Of a stretch of 61,854 nucleotides of DNA, positions 33,527 through 42,248 are shown one piece after another. Position numbers and translations under genes: made by a program. Numbering within the stretch: position 1 is the first letter of the stretch; each line of letters opens with the position of its first letter. Below the pieces are notes generated by a model, which saw only the letters and a program-made list of their open reading frames with translations, was not told the origin of the DNA and did no database searches. The stretch comes from an uncultured Paracoccaceae bacterium. Lineage in GTDB: Bacteria; Pseudomonadota; Alphaproteobacteria; Rhodobacterales; Rhodobacteraceae. The stretch lies in NCBI GenBank assembly GCA_947500135.1, contig CANMQX010000015.1, positions 1-61,854 on the forward strand, given 5' to 3'.

Positions 33527-34894
33527 TCACCCGTTCTGTATCACGTCTTGTGCCTCGTTAGCACGTTCCTTGCGTCGCCGCTCGTAATAAGCCTCCATTT
33601 TCGAAGGTCGACCTGGGGGGCGGCGACCTGTCTTCTTGTAGCCGTTCTTTGCGCTGACGGGTTTAACCTTCGGAGGTGGAGCGGCCTTCTCCTGTTCCTC
33701 CTTGATGTGGGCTAGAATCGCGCTCAGGTGTTTGTTCTCTATGATCGCAGCATGGGTGACGCGCTGCTGATGCGGATCGAAGATGCTGCAGGGCAGGGCG
33801 ACACCTCGTGCGCGAACTTGAATGCGTCCATCTGGCATCTCGTACACATCCACGTATTTGCCGACGAGACTTCGCGTGAGATCGTTGACTTCGAGCCGGA
33901 TGCGCTTGCGGTCATACTTGAGCGTCAAATCTTTTGTGCCATAGCGTTTGTCACGCAGACAGAAGACCTCTGACAGCCGATCCGGCTCGATGTTCAAGGC
34001 ACGATGAAGATTGTCTGGCTTTGCTGGGACCTTTGCAAACTTGGCATTGTAGCGTTCAACGAAGCCTTCAAGAAACGCGTTGCCGTCATCCATGTTCGAG
34101 ATGCCTGCGATGCGCAGTTCCTTGACCAGCCGGTCTTGCAGGGTCCGGTTGGCGCGTTCAACGCGGCCTTTGGCTTGAGAGGAATTGGCGCAGATGATCT
34201 CGATGTTCAACTCAGCCAACGCACGCCCAAACTGGGTCATTCCCGTCATGTGTTCATTGGGTTTGGGAACCCGGAAAACAGTGTGCTTATCGCTATAAAA
34301 CGCGACGGGGCGGCCATGTTTGAGCAGATAGCTTTCCAGTGCCTCGAAATAGCTGAATGTGCTCTCGGATGGGACGAACCGCAGTTCCATCAATGTGCTG
34401 GTCGCATCGTCAATGAACACGAGCAGGGTGCAGGGATCGCCCCGATCCTCGAACCATCTATGATCAGAGCCGTCGATCTGGATCAGCTCGCCAAAGCACT
34501 CTCGGCGCAGGCGCGGCTGGTGGAATATCCGGCGCTGTTTGCGAGAAAGCCAAATGCCGTCTTCTTGCATCCACTTGCGAACCGTCTCGCGTGACACTTT
34601 GAACCCGTGATGTTCGCCCAGCATCTCAGCCGCCAATGTCGGACCAAAGTCTGCGTAGCTGTCTTTGATCACCGACAGCGCATACTCGCGCTTGGCATGA
34701 TGGATGCGATTGTTCGGAGGTTTGCCGCGTGCTTTGTGCCGGATCGCGGATGCGCCATCCTGACGATACCGCTTTAAAAGCCGGAATATCTGCCGACGCG
34801 TCAGGTTTAACATGTTCGCCGCATTATCGACACTCAGCCGTCCATCATCGACCTGCGCCAGTACTTCAACGCGGTTCAACTCGCGCTCGCTCAT
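33527..34894 (-). CDS. DDE transposase, ISNCY/IS481-like
   Basis: 455 residues from the ATG at 34894 (MSERELNRVEVLAQV); the frame is open to 34909. Two helix-turn-helix segments (LSVDNAANMLNLTRRQIFRLLKRY and VSRETVRKWMQED) precede a DDE core: IQIDGSDHRWFED (first Asp), LLVFIDDAT, FYSDKHTVF (second Asp) and SSQAKGRVERANRTLQ (Glu). The GSDHRWFED text and C-terminal basic tail fit the ISNCY group. It appears intact and may be active. Confidence 0.9.
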   Translation of the reverse strand: MSERELNRVEVLAQVDDGRLSVDNAANMLNLTRRQIFRLLKRYRQDGASAIRHKARGKPPNNRIHHAKREYALSVIKDSYADFGPTLAAEMLGEHHGFKVSRETVRKWMQEDGIWLSRKQRRIFHQPRLRRECFGELIQIDGSDHRWFEDRGDPCTLLVFIDDATSTLMELRFVPSESTFSYFEALESYLLKHGRPVAFYSDKHTVFRVPKPNEHMTGMTQFGRALAELNIEIICANSSQAKGRVERANRTLQDRLVKELRIAGISNMDDGNAFLEGFVERYNAKFAKVPAKPDNLHRALNIEPDRLSEVFCLRDKRYGTKDLTLKYDRKRIRLEVNDLTRSLVGKYVDVYEMPDGRIQVRARGVALPCSIFDPHQQRVTHAAIIENKHLSAILAHIKEEQEKAAPPPKVKPVSAKNGYKKTGRRPPGRPSKMEAYYERRRKERANEAQDVIQNG

Positions 34895-34972
34895 AACCAC
34901 CCATCCCATGTCCGCTCACCCTCATGTTCTTTTGAGGGCAGAGTGACATTCCTGAATTGCTCACGGGTGACA

Positions 34973-35352
34973 TTTTAGCTTTGCCGCTACATTGATCTTT
35001 GTCGCGTAAGGTTTATTATGTAATATTATTAACAGCCGCAGAATGGTTCATTGGTTACCACAGTCTGAAGAAAAACCGGCTTTGTGATTTACGAGAACAG
35101 GCATCTTTGATCGCAATCTTCGAGTAGATGTACATCCTGCGGCGCATGGCACGGATCCCCGGCAAAACGACTTCAATTGGAGTAAAGGACGCAGTCCAAG
35201 CACTGCGATTAAACTATTGGATCGACCTACAGGCCGGAAAAAGTCCTAAAAACTGTCCTTAGGACAAAGAACGAACTTCTTAGTGATCACTAGCGATGTC
35301 AGAAATCTCACTGCCGCCAATTATTTTGCGTATACTAGCTTTGACAAACTGG
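34973..35352. other. Intergenic, no gene seen
   Basis: 380 bp between the IS end and the hydrolase gene. It contains a short palindrome, TGTCCT-T-AGGACA (35254-35266), downstream of the hydrolase operon, which may help end its transcript. No open frame with family features. Confidence 0.5.
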
Positions 35353-36147
35353 TCAAACTTGCTGGGCGCCTTGAACCGTGGCCTCCAGCCCAAACTCGTC
35401 AACAAAATCACTGACCAATTTTTGAAACAATTCCGGCTTTTCCAAATGAACCGCATGGGACGCACTAGGCACGACGCATAGGTCTGCATCTGAGATATCT
35501 TGCCAGAGCTTTTCTACCTGAGGCCAACGATAGGACCGGTCTGAATCCCCCCAGATCACCAGTGTCGGCATATCGAGGGAATGAAGGGCGTCGCGCCCGT
35601 CCCAAACTGCCATTGCATCAAGCGCAGCCATCGCCGCTTGGGGACTAGCCTTCTTACCTATCTCAACGACATTGGCGTAGCCCGGAGCGCAATGCCCGGA
35701 CTTAAACCAAGTGGCACCGATCCGCGCAATCGTTTCAGGAACACCATCTTCCATGAGTCTGGACCGGGACGTGGCAAGTGGCTCGAAACGGTCCGGCATC
35801 CGCCCGATCGGCCCCGTACCGTAGAGGATGAGCTTCTCGACGGAGTGGCGCCGCCGTGAGGCCATCTCCTGGGCAATCATGCCGCCCATGGAATGCCCCA
35901 AAAGGGTGAAGCTGCGAACCTGCAGATGATCAAGCAGATCCAGCAGTGATTGCGCCATCGCCCCGATCGTGTCGTGCCCCGGCAGGTCCGAGGCCGCACC
36001 GAACCCTGGCAGGTTGGGGGCGATCACGTCGTGGTCATGGCTGAAACGGTCAATCTCGGCCGCCCATTGATCGGCACCGCCCAGATACCCGTGGACCAGC
36101 ACAAGAGCCGGGCCCTGCCCTGCGCGCAGATATGGCAAGCTCGACAT
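35353..36147 (-). CDS. Alpha/beta hydrolase
   Basis: 264 residues. Oxyanion-loop motif LVHGYLGGADQW, nucleophile elbow GHSMGG (Ser), acid in VIWGDSDRSY and catalytic His in SASHAVHLEKP complete the triad. Relatives hydrolyse esters, lactones, amides or C-C bonds; the substrate is not evident. The start at 36147 forms TGATG with the dctM stop, so it is the last gene of a dctP-dctQ-dctM-hydrolase operon. A role in freeing the transported compound (for example opening an acyl or ester derivative) is inferred from this arrangement. Confidence 0.87.
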   Translation of the reverse strand: MSSLPYLRAGQGPALVLVHGYLGGADQWAAEIDRFSHDHDVIAPNLPGFGAASDLPGHDTIGAMAQSLLDLLDHLQVRSFTLLGHSMGGMIAQEMASRRRHSVEKLILYGTGPIGRMPDRFEPLATSRSRLMEDGVPETIARIGATWFKSGHCAPGYANVVEIGKKASPQAAMAALDAMAVWDGRDALHSLDMPTLVIWGDSDRSYRWPQVEKLWQDISDADLCVVPSASHAVHLEKPELFQKLVSDFVDEFGLEATVQGAQQV

Positions 36148-37448
36148 CAGCGCATCTGCTCCGGCAGCCACAAGGCCACGTCGGGGGCCACGATCAGAAT
36201 GGCGATCAGCAGGACCATTGCGGCAATGAACGGAAGACAGCCGATGATCACGTCTCCGATGGTAACCTGATCGCGGCTGATGGCCTGTATGACGTATAAG
36301 TTTAGTCCCACAGGCGGCGTGAGCACCGCAATTTCCATCGTGATCGTATAGACCACCCCGAACCAGATCAGATCAAATCCGGCGGCATTCATAAGTGGAT
36401 AAATCGTCGGCAGGGTAATGAAGGTCATAGATACCGGCTCGAGGAACATGCCCAAGATGATGTAGAATACGATCACGATCGCCAGCACGGTATAGGGTGA
36501 CAGATCGAACGAAAGAAACAGCTCGGTGAATTGCTGCGGCACACGGTAATAGGTCAGAACGAACCCGAAAAGCACGCCTGCCGACAGCAGCAGCCCGAGA
36601 TAACCCATGGTCCGCATTGTGGCAAAGATCGCCTGTTTGAAGCCGTCCCACCTTAATCCACCGACCGTGAAGGCAAGGATCACGGTCAAAAGTGCTGCAA
36701 CCGCCGCGGCCTCGGTCGGGGTGGCAATACCGGCATAGATCGCAACCGTGATTACGAGGCCGATGATCACAACCGGCCCAACGGTGCTGAGGATCATGAT
36801 CAATGGCATCTTACCCGCATCTTCGCTGCTTGGGATGTCTTCGGGCTTCAACATGCCCCAAACCAACACGACGACAACAAAGCTCGACACCAAGATCAGT
36901 CCGGGGATAACGCCCGCGATAAACAGATCACCGATGCTTTGATCGGTCACAATGCCGTAGAAGAGGAGGATCAGACTGGGCGGGATCAGTACCGATAACG
37001 TGCCGCCCGCGGCCAAAACCCCCGAGGACAACCGCTTGCCGTAACCGAGGCGCAGCATCTCCGGCAGGGCTACTCCGCCGATCGTAAGTGCGCCAACCAT
37101 TGACGAGCCGCATACCGCACCAAACCCGGCGCTTGCCCCGATAGAACCGTAGGCGGCGGATCCTTTGACCCTCACGCCCTGATGCAGGAATTGATACAAA
37201 TTGGGCCCGATGTTTGACTTACCGATCAATTCTCCCAAAAAGACAAAGAGCGGAACCGCAAGAAGGATGTAGTCGATCCAGACCCCCCAGAGTTTTAGCT
37301 CTGATGACACGATTGACGTTTGCCACCCCTGAATCTCCCACAGAAACGGTAGAGATGCCGCCGCCAGTGCAAAGGGGATCGGCAGGCCGATCGTGATAAA
37401 CAACATCAACAGGCCGAGAAGACCCAAGCCAACAAAATACCATTCCAT
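36147..37448 (-). CDS. dctM: TRAP transporter large permease (DctM)
   Basis: 433 residues from MEWYFVGLGLLGLLMLFITI, about 12 hydrophobic helices. Family text: SNIGPNLYQFLHQGVR, GSSMVGALTIGGVALPEM, AAGGTLSVLIPPSLILLFYG and TPTEAAAVAALL. DctM forms the Na+-coupled channel of TRAP uptake systems. The frame is open to 37565, but the ATG at 37448 overlaps the dctQ stop (TAATG) and matches the family start. Final helices end LNLYVIQAISRDQVTIGDV. Confidence 0.95.
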   Translation of the reverse strand: MEWYFVGLGLLGLLMLFITIGLPIPFALAAASLPFLWEIQGWQTSIVSSELKLWGVWIDYILLAVPLFVFLGELIGKSNIGPNLYQFLHQGVRVKGSAAYGSIGASAGFGAVCGSSMVGALTIGGVALPEMLRLGYGKRLSSGVLAAGGTLSVLIPPSLILLFYGIVTDQSIGDLFIAGVIPGLILVSSFVVVVLVWGMLKPEDIPSSEDAGKMPLIMILSTVGPVVIIGLVITVAIYAGIATPTEAAAVAALLTVILAFTVGGLRWDGFKQAIFATMRTMGYLGLLLSAGVLFGFVLTYYRVPQQFTELFLSFDLSPYTVLAIVIVFYIILGMFLEPVSMTFITLPTIYPLMNAAGFDLIWFGVVYTITMEIAVLTPPVGLNLYVIQAISRDQVTIGDVIIGCLPFIAAMVLLIAILIVAPDVALWLPEQMR

Positions 37449-37957
37449 TACTGCTCTCCGGACAGGGGTGCGCTGCGGATCAAACGGATCAGACGCAGGC
37501 CGACATAGATTGAGAAAAGCACGAGCGCGAATGCACCCGGTGCCCAGAATAAATAGCGGGGCCAATGCAGGATTTCCGAAGCAACACCGGAATTAAACGA
37601 CCGGATCGTTGCGCTGACGCCCGCATAGGCAAAGAAGCTTCCCACTGCCAACATCAGGCCATGGTTCAGAATATTGAAAAACCGTTGCACGCCGGACGAC
37701 AGTTGATCGGTTAGCATTGTCACCTTTGGAAACGCATCTTCTTTAAGCGCATAGCCCAGCCCCGCAAATGCCACCGGAAAAAGCAACAGGGCGGTCGCCT
37801 CGGTCACCATCCGGTCCGGCTTGCCCAGTCCGTAGCGTGTAAAGACCCCGTAAGAGATCCAGAGCATCTGTACCAGAACGACAAAGGCACCAGCCCCCGC
37901 CATCCAGATCACGCCACGTTCGACGCTGCGTATCAAACGCTCGAAACGGTCCTCCAT
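37448..37957 (-). CDS. dctQ: TRAP transporter small permease (DctQ)
   Basis: 169 residues from MEDRFERLIRSVERGVIWMA, four helices, with VTEATALLLFPVAFAGLGYALKEDAFPKVTML as the DctQ family core (E-x-A-x-x-L-L, then H/D-V-x-V). It pairs with DctM in the membrane. ATG 37957 has an AGGAGG site. A 12 bp perfect hairpin lies between this gene and dctP. Confidence 0.93.
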   Translation of the reverse strand: MEDRFERLIRSVERGVIWMAGAGAFVVLVQMLWISYGVFTRYGLGKPDRMVTEATALLLFPVAFAGLGYALKEDAFPKVTMLTDQLSSGVQRFFNILNHGLMLAVGSFFAYAGVSATIRSFNSGVASEILHWPRYLFWAPGAFALVLFSIYVGLRLIRLIRSAPLSGEQ

Positions 37958-37992
37958 GACGGACCTCCTAAATTCTGAAAATTTCCGATTGA

Positions 37993-38021
37993 AATGGTGC
38001 CGCTTTTGCAGCGGCACCATT
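37993..38021. promoter_or_regulatory. Perfect 12 bp hairpin between dctP and dctQ
   Basis: AATGGTGCCGCT and AGCGGCACCATT are exact complements around a 5-base loop, 18 bp after the dctP stop. Such hairpins after the binding-protein gene usually protect the upstream mRNA or reduce read-through, so that dctP exceeds the permeases. The sequence is direct; the role is inferred. Confidence 0.75.
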
Positions 38022-38038
38022 CTTATCGCACCCTTGGA

Positions 38039-39034
38039 TCAGGGGGCGTGGTTGGCAAGCAACGCGCGCACGTTATCGGCAAGCTCCATCCCGCAGGCCT
38101 CGTTTACCGTTTCATCCCACTGGGGACGAATGCCGGCGATAAGGTCCGCGCGTTGGTCATCCGAGATTGAAACCGCTGCACCGCCGCCTTGCATGACAGC
38201 GTTGCCGACCTGCTGGTCGACCCAGGCTTCGTAGCGCGGCTGAAGCCAGGCTTCGGTCTCCGAGGCCGCTTCGGTAAGCGCGGCCTGTTCTTCGGGGGTC
38301 AGCGCATCAAATTTGTCTTTGTTCATCATGTACTGGATGTTGCCGTAAAACAGGTTGGCATTCACCATGTAGGGCATGACCGTCCACAGCTTCCAAGAAC
38401 TGTAGGTCGCGACGCCCATGTTGATTCCGTCCACAACACCGCGCTCGGCAGACTGGAACACCTCCTTGGGTGCAACAAAGACCGGCTCACCGCCCCATGT
38501 CTCGATCATCATGCTGACCAATGGCCCGATGGAGCGCACCAGCTGGCCATCGAGATTGCCAATGTTTTCGATTGGTTCTTCAAACCACCACTCCTGATCA
38601 TAGGAGTAGTTCGAGTTGATCAGGGGAACGAGCCCCACATTCGCGGCCTCGTCCCGGATGAGTTCCGCATAAGCCGCGTCTAGACCGGTCTGGTCCTCCA
38701 GGCTGACCTCCGCCGGGTAAAGCGATGTCACCGCATAGCAGGGCAAGCGGTTATCTGCATTGATCCAGCTGATGTCGGAAACGCCGCCCTGAACAGAATC
38801 CACGCCTTCGGACCAGCCATGCAGCGTGCCTGACGGGAAGACTTCGACCTGTACCGAGCCACCGGTCTTCTCTGCGACCAGTTCGGCAAAGTGGGCGAAC
38901 CCTTCGTACCGGATATCGGCTTCGTTCACATAGGTGCTCAGGCGCAGTGTGGTCTCTGCGGAAGCGACGCCTGCGACCGAAGTGCAAGCGATCGCCACGG
39001 CCATGGCGGTCTTTGAAACGGATGTGTTTTTCAT
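38039..39034 (-). CDS. dctP: TRAP transporter substrate-binding protein (DctP-type)
   Basis: 331 residues with a signal peptide (KTAMAVAIACTSVAGVASAET, cut near residue 26). Typical DctP text: RLSTYVNEADIRYEGFAHFAELVAEKTGGSVQVEVFPSGTLHGWSEGVDSVQGGVSDI, and a later WFEEPIENIGNLDGQLVR with Arg168-type substrate-carboxylate position (LVRSIG). It binds substrate in the periplasm. A GGAGG site precedes ATG. The substrate is unknown; context suggests a C3 sulfonate or its derivative. It is transcribed away from a LysR gene with a LysR-box between. Confidence 0.93.
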   Translation of the reverse strand: MKNTSVSKTAMAVAIACTSVAGVASAETTLRLSTYVNEADIRYEGFAHFAELVAEKTGGSVQVEVFPSGTLHGWSEGVDSVQGGVSDISWINADNRLPCYAVTSLYPAEVSLEDQTGLDAAYAELIRDEAANVGLVPLINSNYSYDQEWWFEEPIENIGNLDGQLVRSIGPLVSMMIETWGGEPVFVAPKEVFQSAERGVVDGINMGVATYSSWKLWTVMPYMVNANLFYGNIQYMMNKDKFDALTPEEQAALTEAASETEAWLQPRYEAWVDQQVGNAVMQGGGAAVSISDDQRADLIAGIRPQWDETVNEACGMELADNVRALLANHAP

Positions 39035-39209
39035 GTGGTCCTCCCATAAGGTTCAAAACGGGTTGCGCTGACGAAATTCCTCCCCGTCAGGCCCCTTCGG
39101 CGTCATCACGCATCCCTCCTCGGCTTCGCGATTAGCTTGGCAACTTTGTTAGGAGCAGCGTGACATTTCTGGCCAACTCAAATATGTCATTGAACCATTC
39201 GAATTTTGC

Positions 39210-39224
39210 ATAGATATTATCTAT
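39210..39224. promoter_or_regulatory. LysR-type T-N11-A palindrome (dctP/lysR spacer)
   Basis: ATAGATA-T-TATCTAT, a perfect 15 bp palindrome containing T-N11-A, lies in the 222 bp gap between dctP (minus) and a LysR gene (plus), 32 bp before the LysR ATG. This fits the site where a divergent LysR protein binds to control both genes. Confidence 0.7.
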
Positions 39225-39256
39225 CAATGTGTTAAAATGCGATTGGGAGTGAAAAA

Positions 39257-40138
39257 ATGGACGTCAACTGGCTTATGGATTTTACGTGTCTTGCCAGAAC
39301 GCTGAATTTCACGCGTGCGGCAGAAGAGCGCAATATCACGCAATCCGCATTCAGCAGGCGAATCAAATCGTTGGAAAACTGGCTTGGAATGCCGCTGATC
39401 AAGCGGTCGACATATCCTGTTCAGCTATCAGAAGCGGGCCAGCAATTTTTGCCGACTGCCCATGAATTGATTTCGGGGCTGACTGACATCCGTCAGACTT
39501 TGCGGGCACAGGAGCGCGGCACAACTGCCTTTCAGCGCTTTGCTGTCCTGCACACGATATCGGTCAATTTCCTGACCCGGCGCGTGGCAGAAATGGAACA
39601 ACTCATTCCAAATCTGCGCGTGCGTGTCTATTCGGACAATCTGCACAGCTGCTGCCAGTTGTTTTCTGATGGAACCTGCGATTTTCTTCTCTACTACCGG
39701 CATAAGGATGTCAGTCCGGTTTTCGAGGAAGGCCGTTTTGCTCGGAAGGACATCGGCACAGAACCGATGTTTCCTGTCGCACTCTCATCTGCGGCCAGAA
39801 ACCACGGCTGGTCGCTGGCAGATCCCAGACAACCGATCCCTTATCTAGGCTATGATCCGAGCAGTTTTCTTGGCACTGTCGTCGACCAGACAGTCGGCAC
39901 ACGCAAGCCTCCACTGGAGCTGCGCTATATGGATGCGCTGACAGAAGCGATCAAGCGCCGGATGCTGACCGGCAGCGGCATTGCATGGCTGCCAGAAAGC
40001 GTTGTCGCCGAAGAGCTGGCAGATGGTCGGGTGATGCGAATCGGAGGGGCAGAATGGACCGCCGATCTGACCCTATCTGCCTTCGCCTCACCCGATCAAC
40101 TCGATCCGGTCGGGCGCCGCGTCTGGGAGGCGCTGTGA
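39257..40138 (+). CDS. LysR-family regulator (facing the TRAP operon)
   Basis: 293 residues. The N-terminal helix-turn-helix MDFTCLARTLNFTRAAEERNITQSAFSRRIKSLENWLG is standard LysR. The effector domain spans about residues 90-290 (LHTISVNFLTRRVAEMEQLIPNLRVRVYS). It probably senses the transported compound or a product and controls dctPQM-hydrolase. Its 3' end overlaps the opposite LysR gene by 51 bp, so the two regulators are convergent. Start: ATG at 39257, GGGAG site. Confidence 0.9.
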   Translation: MDVNWLMDFTCLARTLNFTRAAEERNITQSAFSRRIKSLENWLGMPLIKRSTYPVQLSEAGQQFLPTAHELISGLTDIRQTLRAQERGTTAFQRFAVLHTISVNFLTRRVAEMEQLIPNLRVRVYSDNLHSCCQLFSDGTCDFLLYYRHKDVSPVFEEGRFARKDIGTEPMFPVALSSAARNHGWSLADPRQPIPYLGYDPSSFLGTVVDQTVGTRKPPLELRYMDALTEAIKRRMLTGSGIAWLPESVVAEELADGRVMRIGGAEWTADLTLSAFASPDQLDPVGRRVWEAL

Positions 40139-41032
40139 GCCGAGATCCAACGGCGGCTGCTCGGTCAACATACGCCAGATTGCCGCGGCGGAATCCTCCA
40201 TCGTTCCGGGCATCCGACTGAGGCAGATGTGCATCTCCTGCGAGGGCATATCCCCAATCTGCCGAAGCTGCCCCATCGCGATATGCTTGCGTACCAAGCT
40301 GAGAGGCAACCAGGCCACGCCCAGCCCCTGAAGCGCATATTCACAGGCCGCGAGTGTCAGGGCCGTCTCAGCCTTTGCAATCAAATTCGTCTGCGCGGAC
40401 AGATGCGGCACGATCTTGTGATCAAAAACGCGACGCAGGAAGACCTCCGGCGGATAGCGAATGACGGGCAGAGCTTCGAATGTCAGGTCTGGCAAGACGG
40501 CCGGGGCATAGACAGGGACAAGCCGGTCCTCTCCCACGATATGGACATCAAACGCACCCGTCTTCATCGGCTCCGCCAAGCCTTCGCATTCATAGGTCAC
40601 GACAAAATCCGCCTGGCCTGAGACCAGCAACATAAGGCATTCATCTTGGTTGCCGGACCGAACACGCACAGAAGCGTCACCGAGCGTGTCAATCTGCTTG
40701 AGAACCCACGGAGATATGGTCGTTGCCAACGCATGCTGACACGAGAGAACAACGCCGCGCCCCCCGTCTTGTGCGAAAAGCCTCAGATCCTGTTGCAAGC
40801 GCCGAAGACGCGCAGCCATTTCGCGCAACTCCATTTCCATCTGGCGCACACCGGACCGCACCACAACGGGCCTGCGGGAGCGATCAAACAGTGTTACACC
40901 GATGCGCTCCTCTATCATACGCACACGACGGGTGAAGGCGGGTTGGGTCATGAATCGCCGCTCAGCCGCACCAGCAAGGGAGCCTGCGTCAATGACCGCC
41001 AATATGTCTTCAATCCAGTCCAGTTGCATCAT
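40088..41032 (-). CDS. LysR-family regulator (facing cuyA; CuyR-like)
   Basis: 314 residues. HTH: IEDILAVIDAGSLAGAAERRFMTQPAFTRRVRMIEERIG. Effector domain segments LSCQHALATTISPWVLKQIDTLGDASVRVRSG and GLGVAWLPLSLV. It is divergent from cuyA with a LysR-type palindrome in the 118 bp gap, which makes it the likely regulator of the cuyA-cuyZ-ridA operon. The long C-terminal overlap with the other LysR gene suggests the two were brought together. Confidence 0.9.
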   Translation of the reverse strand: MMQLDWIEDILAVIDAGSLAGAAERRFMTQPAFTRRVRMIEERIGVTLFDRSRRPVVVRSGVRQMEMELREMAARLRRLQQDLRLFAQDGGRGVVLSCQHALATTISPWVLKQIDTLGDASVRVRSGNQDECLMLLVSGQADFVVTYECEGLAEPMKTGAFDVHIVGEDRLVPVYAPAVLPDLTFEALPVIRYPPEVFLRRVFDHKIVPHLSAQTNLIAKAETALTLAACEYALQGLGVAWLPLSLVRKHIAMGQLRQIGDMPSQEMHICLSRMPGTMEDSAAAIWRMLTEQPPLDLGSQRLPDAAPDRIELIG

Positions 41033-41055
41033 GCCAGCCTACGCTCATCCAATAT

Positions 41056-41076
41056 AATATGCAATATCAGCATATT
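41056..41076. promoter_or_regulatory. LysR-type palindrome (lysR/cuyA spacer)
   Basis: Perfect arms AATATGC (41056-41062) and GCATATT (41070-41076) flank a 7-base spacer. The core matches T-N11-A. It lies 23 bp from the LysR start and 74 bp before the cuyA ATG, the usual place for a LysR recognition site. Confidence 0.7.
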
Positions 41077-41150
41077 TATGGACCAAATCGGCATTAGACG
41101 CACCGATCTCCGATGGGTAAATTGTCGGAAATCATATATTGGAGAGCCTC

Positions 41151-42167
41151 ATGCACCTTGCGCGCTACCCCCGTCGCTTTATCGCACACCTGCCCACACC
41201 TTTGGAGCGTCTTGACCGGCTGACCGCCGAACTGGATGGCCCTGAAATCTGGATCAAGAGGGACGATTGTACCGGGCTCTCCACTGGTGGCAACAAAACG
41301 CGAAAACTGGAATTCCTGATGGCGGAAGCAGAATTGCAGGGCGCAGAGATTGTAATGACACAAGGGGCGACCCAATCGAATCATGCGCGCCAAACCGCGG
41401 CATTTGCGGCCAAGCTGGGTATGAAGTGCCATATTCTTCTGGAGGATCGCACCGGGTCCAACAATGCCAATTACAACTATAATGGTAACGTCCTGCTTGA
41501 CCACCTGCACGGTGCCACAACCGAAAAACGCCCCGGCGGGCCGGACATGAACGCCGAAATGGAAGCGCTGGCCGACCAAATGCGTGCTGATGGCAAGAAG
41601 GTATATACGATCCCCGGCGGGGGTTCGAACCCGACCGGCGCCTTGGGCTATGTCAACTGCGCCTTCGAACTGCTGGGCCAAGCCAATGACGGAAACCTCA
41701 AGATAGACCATATCGTGCACGCCACCGGCAGTGCCGGAACCCAAGCGGGGCTTATCGTTGGCCTCAAGGCGATGAACGCGCAGATCCCGCTTCTGGGCAT
41801 CGGCGTTCGTGCCCCAAAGCCCAAGCAGGAAGAGAACGTTTTTAACCTTGCCTGCGCCACCGCAGACAAACTTGGCTGTTCGGGCATCGTGAAGCGCGAG
41901 GATGTGGTCGCCAATACCGACTATGTGGGCGAAGGCTATGGCATCCCTACCGAAAGCGGCATCGAGGCCATCGCAATGTTCGCCGAACTGGAATCGATCC
42001 TTCTCGATCCGGTCTATTCAGCCAAGGGGGCCGCGGGGTTCATCGACCTTTGCCGCAAGGGGCATTTCAAGAAAGGCGAGCGTGTCGTCTTCTTGCATAC
42101 CGGCGGATCGGCCGCCCTTTTCGGCTACGATGCCGCGTTCGATCACACAGCTCGCTGGGTCGCTTGA
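41151..42167 (+). CDS. cuyA: L-cysteate sulfo-lyase (CuyA)
   Basis: 338 residues. CuyA is a PLP enzyme that splits L-cysteate to 2-aminoacrylate (then pyruvate and ammonia) and sulfite; relatives are D-cysteine desulfhydrases. PLP-binding Lys49 lies in [11 protein letters not shown]. Other family blocks are [39 protein letters not shown] and [13 protein letters not shown], closely like the CuyA I know from Ruegeria pomeroyi. A TTG at 41139 is in frame, but the ATG at 41151 has GGAGAG upstream and matches [10 protein letters not shown]. The context of a sulfite exporter and a RidA favours cysteate over D-cysteine. Confidence 0.85.
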   Translation: MHLARYPRRFIAHLPTPLERLDRLTAELDGPEIWIKRDDCTGLSTGGNKTRKLEFLMAEAELQGAEIVMTQGATQSNHARQTAAFAAKLGMKCHILLEDRTGSNNANYNYNGNVLLDHLHGATTEKRPGGPDMNAEMEALADQMRADGKKVYTIPGGGSNPTGALGYVNCAFELLGQANDGNLKIDHIVHATGSAGTQAGLIVGLKAMNAQIPLLGIGVRAPKPKQEENVFNLACATADKLGCSGIVKREDVVANTDYVGEGYGIPTESGIEAIAMFAELESILLDPVYSAKGAAGFIDLCRKGHFKKGERVVFLHTGGSAALFGYDAAFDHTARWVA

Positions 42168-42187
42168 CCTCTCCCTGACCCGGCAAC

Positions 42188-42230
42188 GGGCGGCGCGACC
42201 GGTTAACTTCCGAACCGGACCGCGCCGCCC
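42188..42230. promoter_or_regulatory. Strong GC hairpin between cuyA and cuyZ
   Basis: GGGCGGCGCG pairs with CGCGCCGCCC, and inside it CCGGTT pairs with AACCGG, leaving an 8-base loop. It lies 20 bp after the cuyA stop and 18 bp before cuyZ. It lacks a T run, so it probably acts as a partial terminator or mRNA stabiliser, favouring CuyA over the downstream products. Confidence 0.75.
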
Positions 42231-42248
42231 TCACTTTGGAAATATCTT

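Larger units (their letters stand above)
33147..34972. mobile_element. Insertion sequence of about 1.8 kb with passenger ORF
   Basis: Both ends begin TGTCACC when read inward (33147 from the left; the complement of GGTGACA 34966-34972 from the right), preceded by AAA. Inside each end a second TGTCA follows about 27 bp later. The ends are imperfect inverted repeats of about 40 bp (matches include GCA, CAG and CTG blocks). The element contains a DDE transposase and a 90-codon gene. No exact target duplication is visible. Boundaries are by eye. Confidence 0.65.

Noticed and set aside
41151..42167. Calling cuyA a D-cysteine desulfhydrase or ACC deaminase
   Set aside because: Same fold family, but the text closely resembles CuyA of Ruegeria, and the sulfite-exporter and RidA neighbours fit cysteate cleavage better. 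Substrate not proven.
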